From: Heliopora coerulea
Lineage: Eukaryota; Cnidaria; Anthozoa; Scleralcyonacea; Helioporidae
Assembly (NCBI GenBank): GCA_030142905.1
Contig: JASJOG010000072.1
Span: forward strand, 186,001 to 250,000
Length of the DNA stretch: 64,000 nt
Direction: 5' to 3'
Position numbers and translations under genes: made by a program. The notes under the pieces are model-generated. The model saw only the letters and a list, made by a program, of their open reading frames with translations. It ran no database searches and was not told the DNA's origin. Shown here in pieces: positions 19,368-29,500 of this stretch. Within the stretch, counting starts at the first letter, position 1. Each line of letters begins with the position of its first letter.

Positions 19368-19585
19368 GACCCCTTTGATGTTTGCCAGAGGAATTGCCAA
19401 AACAACGAAGCTAAGTTCTTGATTCCAAATCGATCACGATTGTCCTGAGGCAAGCATATCAGTTGTCACAAAATAAAATAAAGCCGGAAGTTTGTGGTGC
19501 CTTCGGTTGGGAGGTCCAGCGGGAGAGTTCACGCCAAATAGGGAGTCTCCGTACCTAAAAGGCATGTGGGAAGATAAATTATAGC

Positions 19586-19691
19586 ATGTCACCATTTCCT
19601 ATCGATCACAAGTTCATTGATGGTTTGCATTATGGAGAAGTAGGACTACGTTGTGCAGGATGGCTTTTGTGCACCCCAAGTAGCTACGAAG
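19586..19691 (+). CDS. Possible first exon of a gene divergent from syntaxin-6
   Basis: An ATG at 19586 opens 35 codons (start MSPFPIDHKF, end LLCTPSSYE). They run to a plausible donor G|GTAATG at 19691, about 220 bp from the syntaxin-6 start on the other strand. Head-to-head spacing of this size suits a shared promoter. I do not recognise the peptide and found no convincing downstream exon; a frame starting at the acceptor before 20718 reads only 25 codons. It could equally be a non-coding transcript or chance. Confidence 0.2.
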
Positions 19692-20484
19692 GTAATGTAA
19701 CCACTTTTCTTTTGATCATGTAATGTCTGGAACGTTGCGACAACAGGTTGCTAACGGCGTTGTCCCCAATCTCGTGAAACGTCTTATACTCTATTAAGTT
19801 ATTTAGGGAAAACCTGTATTTGGTTAAGAGTTTGAGCTGCAACTAATCGCCTAACCAAAACTGCCATCTTATGCAAGCTAAGCAACCAACTCAAAGTCTT
19901 TTCCCGTTCACATTTTTATGACTTAGGTGGTAGAATTACCTTTTCAGATGAACAGGTAATCTGCTCCGTTTCATATGTGGTCGAATTCAACATGGCTCTT
20001 GGAGTCCGGTTCAGTGATTTTATGAATTCGACCAAAATGCCGCCGGAAATTGGAAACTTCCGTTCGCACCTCGTTTGCTCTACATTGCCTAGACTTTCAA
20101 CTGAGTATTTTCCTAATGCGTTTTAAGTCAGATTGCGTTTCCCAAACAATGCTCGTGACTCTTATTTTGAAAACGTGTACCTCCAGCTGTTTCAAGAGAG
20201 GAGATATTTTTTGTGCGAAGTGTCACAGATGTTGGTTGGTATGTGATGCTGAGTAATTACATCCAGTCTTGAGACGATTATTACGTAAAAGCTGTGTGCT
20301 GTTTGCGCTAAAGAACTCACAGGATTAGAATTTGGAAATGGTGTTGAATTACCGTTGATGTTAATGTCACTTGAGCGAATGTTAAAAACCTGCCTGCTAC
20401 TGGCAGTATATCAAAAAAAAGAAACTTTTTCTTAATCAATGTTGATTGTCAAATCTGACACTGCCGAAGTCCACTGAAAAATGT

Positions 20485-20557
20485 TGAGTCGAGTGGGATT
20501 TGAACTTGCACCTTCAGGATACCGGTCCGCCGCTCTACCTGTTGAGCTATTGAGTTC
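20485..20557 (-). repeat. tRNA-derived SINE head, copy 1
   Basis: Read on the minus strand it has a 7-base acceptor pair (GAACTCA with TCGACTC, now mismatched), a D arm AGCTCAACAGGTAGAGC, and a T arm with the canonical TTCAAAT loop. It is followed by AACATTTTTCAGTGGACTTC. The same head plus tail occurs at 28801-28871 and 28961-29032. The anticodon stem has unpaired ends, so it is a tRNA-derived repeat rather than a working tRNA. Confidence 0.75.
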
Positions 20558-21634
20558 ACAGTGACTGGAGGCAGTATCAGGTTGTCATGAATAGTTTCTG
20601 TTCATGTACAATTAAAGGTTTCTGTGTGGGAAGAGTATGCTGAAAACTTTGAATGGAGAACATCAAATCAGTTATCATTATTGAGGGAGAGCTGAACATT
20701 GTATGTTTAACTTTAGAGAACGGTTTAAGCCCCAAGGCAAACTGGTTAAAAACAAGTCACAACTGCTGGGAAAATTGGCATGGAATTTTATGAAGTATTT
20801 AAACCTTTCTAAAACATTTACAAACTCTAAATTTGTTGTCCAGATGTTGACCTTTTTTCAGCTGCAGTTATGGTCAGGTGATCTCAAGATGCATGCCACA
20901 AATTATAGTACCTGGCCTGCTAAGGAATGAGAACATAAACAATCTTTTTAGAACATATTATTTGGCTCAGCAGAGTATAGCTGTCAGTATTCATTCACAG
21001 GTTTACAAGATTTCTTGAAATTTCTGGCTATTAATTGTAATTCATTTCGTTCCATGGGAGAAACACAAATAGCTCTTGTTTAACAGGACAATGCCATGAA
21101 TCAAAATACACGCCAAAGGTCAAAGGGCAGCCCTCATGATAAGATCTCTTTTGGGGCCACATCTTACCTGTGTATTAAATCCATATCATAATTATGGACT
21201 TGAAGGCTCATATTGAAGTGGTTGAAGTGCTGTTAGATTTTGTTTTGGTAAACAGTTTCATTTTTCAGCTTGAAGCCTTTCTCCGATGTTGGAAGTAATT
21301 AAGTTGATAAAAAAAACAACAACAAATGAGCTTGCTGAGAGATTGGCAAGAATGTTGTCAATATAAGCTTGCACAAAGTCACATTCACACAATTCTGGTG
21401 GGCTTTGTGAGGAACATATACTTATATGTCTTAAATATCCCAACAGGTAATTAACTATAGCAATTTATACCCAGTCCACTGATTTTTGAATGATGGCTTT
21501 GGTTTGATTGGTTAATGTTACTTATTTGAACTGTCAGTCTGTCACACTTCATGCAAGATTGGCCTTTTGTAAAATAACTTAAAATATGATGTTCATTTAT
21601 ACACTCTCAAGCTATTCTGCTCAGAAAAACTTTC

Positions 21635-21709
21635 TGAGTCCCTGATGGGAATCGAATCCGTAATCTGATGTCCAGTGAGACATTCTAACCATTGAGCTAT
21701 ATGGACTCA
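21635..21709 (-). repeat. Second type of tRNA-like SINE head
   Basis: On the minus strand the acceptor halves TGAGTCC and GGACTCA pair perfectly. A D arm (AGCTCAATGGTTAGAA), an anticodon arm with loop CTGGACA and a T loop TTCGATT follow. The T stem is poorly paired and the variable loop is short, although the apparent anticodon would be a serine one, so a functional tRNA is unlikely. It differs in sequence from the 20485 type. Confidence 0.6.
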
Positions 21710-22012
21710 GATGGTGAGCAAAGGTTACATTTGTGTACTGGTTTGTATTGATGGTAGACATATGTACTGCCAGTCTGGAAGTCTTGATATGTCATGTATT
21801 TTAGGTGATAATCAATGACGTTATTAAAATGTGGTAGCTTGGTAGATAAAATACTTATCAAGAATTCACAAAGAAAACACAAAATAATTTGGCTCCTAAT
21901 TAGTATGCTATAAATCAGATACAGAATACTAGTTAGAATGATGAACTTTTCCCTTCAATGTTCTATGTTAAAATTCACTGAAACTTCAAAATAGCTTGAA
22001 AACATGGCCATT

Positions 22013-22102
22013 TCACCCTTTGCCTGTCTCGTGCATCACATATGACACACACTGACGTCTGAGCGATAACATCAAACAAAGGCTAGACAGGCAAAGGGTT
22101 AA
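22013..22102. repeat. Short inverted repeat
   Basis: The left end TTCACCCTTTGCCTGTCT is mirrored by AGACAGGCAAAGGGTTAA at the right end, about 55 bases apart. It is probably a very small MITE or a repeat remnant. No coding content. Confidence 0.55.
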
Positions 22103-22189
22103 ATGTATTCATATTGTAAGAAAGATTTGATATTCACGTTCAAACTTTATGGGATTTACTATGGCTTATCTTGTAAATTCCATACAGTT

Positions 22190-22790
22190 TGGCCACCCAT
22201 ATTGTTTCCATTACATACAGTTGTATGGCTACTACCAGTTTACCGATGATTTTCTAGGTGGAAATCTTAATTGAATGGTGAAAATCAGAGCCCAACTCAA
22301 TACACAAAGATGAAAGGTCATCTTTTCAAAACATAAGAAAACCACAAATACAATTTATAGAGATTTATTACACTGATGTTTTGTTGCCATCATGATTGGA
22401 TTCTCTCTCCAGAATCACATGTACAGTAAAACTCGCCTAAGTCGGATTTGATTGTACATCAAAATTTCATCCAAGTTAAGCAAAATCTCAGTTATGTGTT
22501 ACTCAGATGTAAAGTTAGAAATCAATGGGACTTTTTGATGCATCTGAGATAGCCGAAGATCCGAGTTTAGCAAATCTGACTTAGGTGAGTTTTACTGTAT
22601 GTTATTTCATTCAGACAATTGCAAGATCATTTTACTGGTGCTTATGCTACAATCTGGCTGCTCATATTGTATCTGTTACATACAGCTGTATGGCTACTAC
22701 CAGTTTATCTCTTGCTCTAGAATCACATGAATGTTATTTTACTCAAACAATTCCAAGGTCATTTTACTGGTGCTTATGCTGGATAATCTT
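22190..22790. repeat. Diverged direct duplication, one copy carrying a MITE
   Basis: The segment with CATACAGTTGTATGGCTACT, AGAATCACATG and TCATTTTACTGGTGCTTATG is present twice. The first copy (about 22190-22650) contains the MITE at 22424-22597. The second (about 22650-22790) reads straight through AGAATCACATGAATGTTATTT at the same place. The shared parts are clearly similar, with scattered changes. Confidence 0.7.
22424..22597. mobile_element. TA-flanked MITE with terminal inverted repeats
   Basis: A 174-bp element bounded by CAGTAAAACTCGCCTAAGTC and its near-exact inverse GACTTAGGTGAGTTTTACTG. A TA dinucleotide lies on each side, which is the target duplication of Tc1/mariner and pogo families. 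The unoccupied second copy of the host repeat supports insertion at this point. The interior is non-coding. Confidence 0.85.
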
Positions 22791-25700
22791 ATTAAAGGGA
22801 GACATCTGGCATACATTTGTAGCATTTAACCTTCATGTGAGTGTCAGCAAGGTTATGGTTTCATTCCCTGTCTAGGAGTGCAGGAACATTTTCTGCAGGT
22901 TTGAGCTTGTCAAGCATATACACATTGTCTTCCAAAGCTCATGGCAAAGAAAGGATTCTCTTGAGCCACATACATGCAAAGAAGGCCATAAAGGCCTATT
23001 TTGGAGCACAGTGGATAGTTAGATTGGTGATCATTAAAAAAGAGGTCCCTTCTTATGTAAAAGGTGGATGAATTTCAGGCTGAAATGTTGTGTAGTGATT
23101 TAGTTTCACTATTCCCTAACCTGAAGGAAAATGAACCCTTCAGGCTGTTAAAATGTCTCTATCAGTTTTAATTTAGGAGCTAACAATTGACAAATAGCTT
23201 ATTAGTAGCAAATGTGTTATTTGTTAAGCATGGTTAATCTAATAAGGGGATACAATACCCATCCAATTTCCATTACCGGTAGCTGCAAATACGTCATCAG
23301 ATATAGTGATCGCCACTTGCTTGTTTAGTTTACTAGGGTTAATCTTGACAAACAGTTTCAAGGGGCACGCTTTGAAGAAATCACTGGCAATGAGCTTAGT
23401 TTGACACTTCTTAGGTGGGCCAGTTAAGTTGTGTGGGGCGACACATAAATGGTTTTGGAGGACAGCTTCCGTCAGTATTCCATTGTTTTAAGTGTTCCAT
23501 TGTTCTGTCGTTTTTTTGCTAGAATAATACCGGTAAACATTTTCTACTTTGTTCAGAGTTTTGGATCTTTCCATCGAATTGAACTCTGTTTGTTAAGGTT
23601 ATTTTTTTTGAGGTGACATGACACGAACGAATTTTAACGAAGATTTTTAAATTAAGAAAAGTTGCACAAAAAGTTTCAGCGTGTAACGTGCTATTTGTAG
23701 ACAATTATGATTGATATTTGCGGCCACATTTTGCATTGTAAATCATCGTTAAAAACCGTCTCAAGTAACTTCACCTTGAAAGTACGCAATAGATTCACCA
23801 GGCGGGAATCGCAGTCTCGTGATGAATATAAGATCCCAGCAGAGAACTCGAAGGAATGGCATCATTAAAAGGAAACAAATTGACACATACTATTTATTCA
23901 ACTCTAACGTTTCGTTGCAACACTTGTATTAAAAATTATGGTTAAAACATCGTGTCAGGAATCAACCTTTCTGGATCCTCGGTTAAAATATTTCTACGAA
24001 GAACATGTATTAATTTCAGGTTCTCGAGACTTCAAATTGAAAGACGCGACATGTCTTGGCGATGGATTTAGATCAAATGAACCACACTGATCCTCTTACT
24101 CTAAGACCTAATTTCCGCATTCTTTGATCTTATGCAGAATTGATTTTAGTATAAATGTTGTATTAGCTATTGAAACTGTACATGTTTGGCTATTTGAATT
24201 CTGTCTTTGTATTTCTGAGACAGAAACAAATCAAACATAACTTTCTCGGTGGAAGGGTTCGCAATCATCCTGCCACTTAGATTAAACGTGCCTGTTATGA
24301 CAGTGTGGTCATCCATGGGTAGTTTATCTTTTGTCAGTATCCAGTTGTCTTGAATGGCTGTTCCAGACAAACAAGCCTCTCAAAACCGACAGTCTTCGGA
24401 TGAGTTTTGGCAAGTGAAGCATAATCTTACCGTTGTTAAATATTTCAAGTGAGGATCTTACCTTTCTTTACTTCATACGTCCTTTACTCATGTCTTATAA
24501 TAGAATAACTGCTGATTAGGCTTATTTGGTTATGTTTCTGAAACAACAGGTCGAAATCATTCTGCCGCTTCACATTTTACTTAATTGATTGATCGAATTT
24601 GATTAACTTACCCAATTAGTATTTTTTAATATTAATATATATGATTTACGTGAGTCCTTGTTATGGAAAAGCACTATTGATTTTGGATTTTTCTTTTCTT
24701 GAACTAACTGTACGAAAGGTGCTGTTAATCGTTTGAGCTGCTAGTTCTACTCGACGAGTCGCGCAACAAGCTGGGAAATCAGTCAAATTCTTGCAAAGCA
24801 AAAGATAGGCAATTTTCAAATCTGTAGTATTGGTGGATGGTAAACAAAATTCTCCACAGGAAGTTCCAAAAACAACACGTCTGCGCCGGGAAAAAAAAGT
24901 TGGATTACCGGACTTGCGGTGGATATTTTCACATGTAACTTAATTCCGGATGATTTAAAAAAAATATATATATATATTGGCAACGAAATCTGCGCAGCTG
25001 CTACATGTTTACTCCACAACCCAGAATGTACAGTTTTGTTGGTATTATATCTTTGACTATGAAATAATTGGAATTAGTATAACCAGTGTTCATGCAAGGC
25101 TGCAACAAAAGGTTAATTTCACCCGCTCACATTTCTTGAAGTCCTCCAACGTCTTCTAGCGGCTTTTCGTTTTCTTGGGGAACTTGGCTTCCCGAATTTC
25201 TCTTCATTCTTCACATTTTTTTAAATTCAATAGTTATCTTCCTAGCCCTGTTTTACTGAAAGCAAGGCGTGTTAAACAGTTGATCGTTGTTTTCCAGACA
25301 GGCCAGTCAGCGTGAGGCCTGCGATACAACGGTCCATCAGACGGGAATTCAGACCACGGATTTTTTTTTCCAAATCCGTGTCGTTCCGTTCTATTTTCAC
25401 TGTTATTTTGTCTTGGAACTTGTGACTGTGACGGATTGAAAGAAGAAAACGATTTTCGAGCAAGTCACCATGCAATTAAAATATTCGTGATCCACGAAGA
25501 TGTATAATTATAAATACATTATGGCACCCTTTATCGTTTCTTGGTTAGGTGGATTGCTGAAATTATCACAGCCTGTGCGAATAGCCTGTAGGACACAAAT
25601 ATAAGACATTGCACAACACAAATATAACGGATGTTATAACCTGGATTTTGGTGACACTTTAGCCGTGATACAAACTACGTCTGATGCATACTTCGAGAAC

Positions 25701-25892
25701 ACTGATAACAAGATGTTGAATCCTTTCACCTGGTAATCAACATCACTTAGGAAGGATGAATCAAGTAGACGGTTTATCTTGTCCAGACACCACTTAATTA
25801 CGCACGCAAAACCTTCAGTTAGGTAGGGCTATATATTTGTATATAACATTACTAGTCCAAAAATCACAACCAGAGGACAATTTGAAAAAGTA

Positions 25893-25947
25893 AAGGATAA
25901 AACACAGACCGAAAAATGTCATCTTGAGACTTGATATTCAAGTTAAA
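25893..25947 (+). repeat. Dispersed repeat, copy A
   Basis: A segment including GGATAAAACACAGACCGAAA and ACTTGATATTCAAGTTA is present here and again at about 55136-55190 in intron 2 of the intact SLC27A gene, with few differences. The sequence after it here (TTTCGGCTCCATTTCAGAG and on) is not shared with copy B, so one or both are truncated. The class is unknown. Confidence 0.6.
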
Positions 25948-26539
25948 ACAAGAAACAGACAAGTTGGGAACGGTAATATTTCGGCTCCATTTCAGAGTCA
26001 TCATCAGACCAAATGATTTACAAAAGCTCGCTACGTTATATCTATAACTCTAGTTATGGAAATTCTAATTCCGATGGGAATTCTAATTCATTGTATTAGA
26101 AATTATTTTTTCCTTTTCAAACGTTTCACATCCCACTGCAATTGACGAACTTATCTGTCTGTCATCGAATAAAACGCTATTATTATTATTATTATTATTG
26201 TTATAATATTCTTGATTGAATGATCAGGAAGTACCAGTCAAAATGACGAAGATACATACTAATTCCAGCCTCGCTCGTACAGCATCTTTGTGTCTCCACC
26301 CAACGTTCGTCGCAACGAAACTAAGAGCTATTGAGAGGGAAACTACTCTAATTCCAGCCTCACTGAAGTTTAGAACTTAGGAAAACTACACAAATTCTGG
26401 CTTGAATAAAGTTTAAAGAAGAAGGGGTTTTTATGTCATTACCATTCTTTGTTTTGTTCTTTTAATAGGTAATTCTTGGGATCAGATTCTTCAACCGACG
26501 TTAACTTGGTCTTAAGAACTGTTTTAGAGTCAAAAGGAC

Positions 26540-29500
26540 ATGCCTCAGTGTCTGGTTGGATGTTGCTCGGAATATATTTGTGACTGCGCGAGAGATTGCG
26601 AGTGTTTGTTGCCTGAACTGTTCATATTTGACAATCCAACACTCTTCGCCAACGATGCTCTCAAAATGAACGAGGAAATATCTTCATCCAAGATCTGTCC
26701 GTGTAGATCCAAGGATGATATATCCGATGGTAAAAGGCAGTCTGAAAGACAGTGCTTTGACGAAGATAATGAAGACGTTTCCCCTGCAAAACAATCTTCG
26801 AATATTAAGCTGGAATGTCTTGACGAAGGCACGGACAACTGTAGTCCCGTAAACAGCAGACCAGACAACGTAAATGGTTTTCTTGCTAACGTTGAGAAGT
26901 CGCGAAATAAGGAAGGAGATTGCCACGAAAGCGGTGTAGAAGAAGACGGTGCAAAGACGCCTGACAGCAGTGGTTTTACAGTGGAAGCTATACCCAACAA
27001 GGAATGCTATCCTGAAACTCCGGGGATTATCGAAAAAGATGGGAATAACAAAACATGTGGCCAAAAAGAGGCGGGATGCGACGTAAAGAAGGGATGCTGT
27101 CAATCGAATGGAGGTATCGAGACTTGTGGGAAACCGAAGGGGAGCAATATGCCTGGTAAACTTATCCACGATAACACAAAAAATATAACATGTGACAAAA
27201 AAGGAGAGGTAGGATGCGATATTAAAGACAGTGGCCGTCAATCGAAAGCAGGAATCAAACCTTGTGGGAAAGCGACGGGGAGCACTGCGCCCAGCGAAAG
27301 GAGACCGAGTTGCTCGCAGCGCTTACACTTTGAATCCGGTGGCGGGAAAAAGGACCATGATGAACCTGGAAACCATCTCGACCCTAGCCAAGACCCTCAC
27401 TATCATCACTACAAAGACTATCATCATCACCATGGCAACCGTGATCCCCATGGCCCACACCGTCACCATGACGACCATCGGCACCATGGCAGCGCTCATA
27501 ACAGCAATGGTCATAACCATTGTGACGACCATAACCATGACGACGATAATCACCGTGACAACGATAATCACCGTGACAACGATCATCCTCATGGCAACGA
27601 CCAGCACCATAACAACGACCACGTTGATAATGCAATCTCGAGTAATAGACTTTCAAACTGCTCTTCTCATGGTTGTTGTAAGAGTTCGTGTGGCGACCAG
27701 AATTGTTGCGAAGACTTCGATTGTAAAGTGCAGGATTTGTCGGCGAACTCTCACGAAGAAATGAAACCTCTCGTGAGAAGGCAATTCAGCATGGATGGTT
27801 TGAAGTCTCGGCTTCAAACTACCAAACTACGAGTGCAAAATATGTGTTGTCCCAAAGAGTCGCGCATTGTTGAAGAAGAACTTGCCAAGTTAGAAGGAAT
27901 CAGCACGGTCAGGGTTAACGTGGTTGGCCGAGTGGTTCACGTGTCTCATCACCCGGATGTCGTCTCGCCGACAGAACTAATGATCATCCTGAACAAGCGC
28001 CATCTTGGAGTCTCTATCGTCGACACTGGTTCAGAGGAAAAGGCCGAGAGTGGCCTTCCAAAATCACTGAAGGTCCTTGCTGGATTTCTGGTTGTACAAT
28101 CTGCGCTAGTTAGCGTTGCCGTTGGAGGGAAAATATCTGGTGCAAGTTGGTACATGTGGGTTGCTATTTTGGAAATATGTCTTGGAGTTATTCCCGTACT
28201 GAAACAGGCGGCGTATGCTGTCCGAAATCGAGAAATCGACCTCAATATTCTCATTACAGTTACTGTAATAGGAACGCTGGCCATCCAAGAGTGGATTGAG
28301 GGCGCTGCCGTGGTGTTTGTATTCACGTTGGCGTCGTTCTTGCAGCAATTTTGTTTTTATCGTGTCCACAAGACTATTACAAGCCTTATGTTATCAAAGC
28401 CTTCAAAAGCGGTTATGGCATGCACCGGGGAATGCGTTCCCATTGAAAAAGTACCAATCGGTAAGAATACCATTGAAAGTCGTAACATTTCAAATTTAGC
28501 ATAATTACACCGGCGATTACCCTAAATCCTGCTTGGTGATTGGCCTAAAATTGCGTCATATTTGTCGATAATCACCTGCAGGTGAATATGACAGTGAAGG
28601 CATTTACGTAAAATGGCGGCCACGTTTGTAAATGTTACCAAAGAATTTTTAAAACAACTCATTCACTAATTTCTTTCAAATAATTACCTATGTAATTATA
28701 CTAAATCAGTTATTCACCTCATTTTCAGAATCATCCTCAGGGTATTATGAAACGAAACTTCACAATTAACCTACACTGCTGAAGTCAACTGAAAAATGTT
28801 GACTCGAGCGGGATTTGAACTCGCACCTTCGGGATACCGGTCCGCCGCTCTACCTGTTGAGCTATCGAGTCCACATCCATCCTCATGGAAAGCGTTAAGT
28901 TGTCGCGAGAATATTTCGCGCACTTAAATTGGATAAAAAAACTCGCCTCCAATCCCTGTGGACTCGATAGCTCAACAGGTAGAGCGGCGGACCGGTATCC
29001 CGAAGGTGCGAGTTCAAATCCCGCTCGAGTCAACATTTTTCAGTCGACTTACTCACCTCATGCTCAGTGAAAATTGTTGAATAATCCATTCGCCTTTGGC
29101 GAAAAATTTGTTTAGTATTACCTTCACACTTGACAGGTGTCACAATACGAAGCGAGTAGTTTCTAAGTAAGATTTAAGAAACGAGCAGGAGTGCTTTATC
29201 GGATTTAAAACATGAGGCGACAGCCGAGTGTTTTACATGGGATAAAGCACGTACTGCGAGCTTATTAAATGACTTCAAAATGAACCCCTTAGTGCACTAA
29301 TTTTCGAAGAAAGTGAGGAGTAAAGTAAGCGTGTTTTTATAGCAATTGAAGACACAACACAGTTATCATTTTCCTTTTTGGATCTACACAGAGACAGCTC
29401 TGCAAGGACAGCTTTTCTTTTTCTGCTATCCAACTAACAGCAGTACAACTAATGGAATGAAGATGCAGCTGTGTACCAAAGCTATGCAATTCTAGCGCAC

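Larger units (their letters stand above)
19692..26539. other. Gene-poor region between syntaxin-6 and the metal ATPase
   Basis: No gene is supported here. It contains two tRNA-like SINE heads (20485-20557, 21635-21709), a small inverted repeat (22013-22102) and a duplicated segment carrying a MITE (22190-22790). It also has a dispersed repeat at 25893-25947 shared with the SLC27A locus, and an ATT microsatellite near 26180-26200. The remaining sequence is A+T-rich without recognisable structure. Confidence 0.6.

Noticed and set aside
20703..20930. Plus-strand frame downstream of the possible divergent exon
   Set aside because: A phase-consistent join from 19691 gives only 25 residues before a stop; no similarity recognised.
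24167..24370. Minus-strand frame of 67 codons with protein-like composition (around ITGTFNLSGRMIANPSTEK)
   Set aside because: It has no ATG at its start, no recognised domain and no clear partner exon. It may be a real exon fragment but cannot be supported.
25272..25475. Minus-strand frame of 67 codons (around DLEKKIRGLNSRLMDRC)
   Set aside because: It starts from TTG directly after a stop, with no convincing splice sites to a neighbour and no recognised family.
27231..27764. Long frames (Thr/Met/Ile-rich plus, Val/Met-rich minus) overlapping the ATPase exon
   Set aside because: They are shadows of the His/Asp-coding tract; the frame with the P-type ATPase motifs is the real one.
28801..29032. 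Functional tRNA genes
   Set aside because: The acceptor, D and T arms look good, but the anticodon stem has two unpaired positions and the sequence repeats with the same non-tRNA tail, so a SINE head is more likely.
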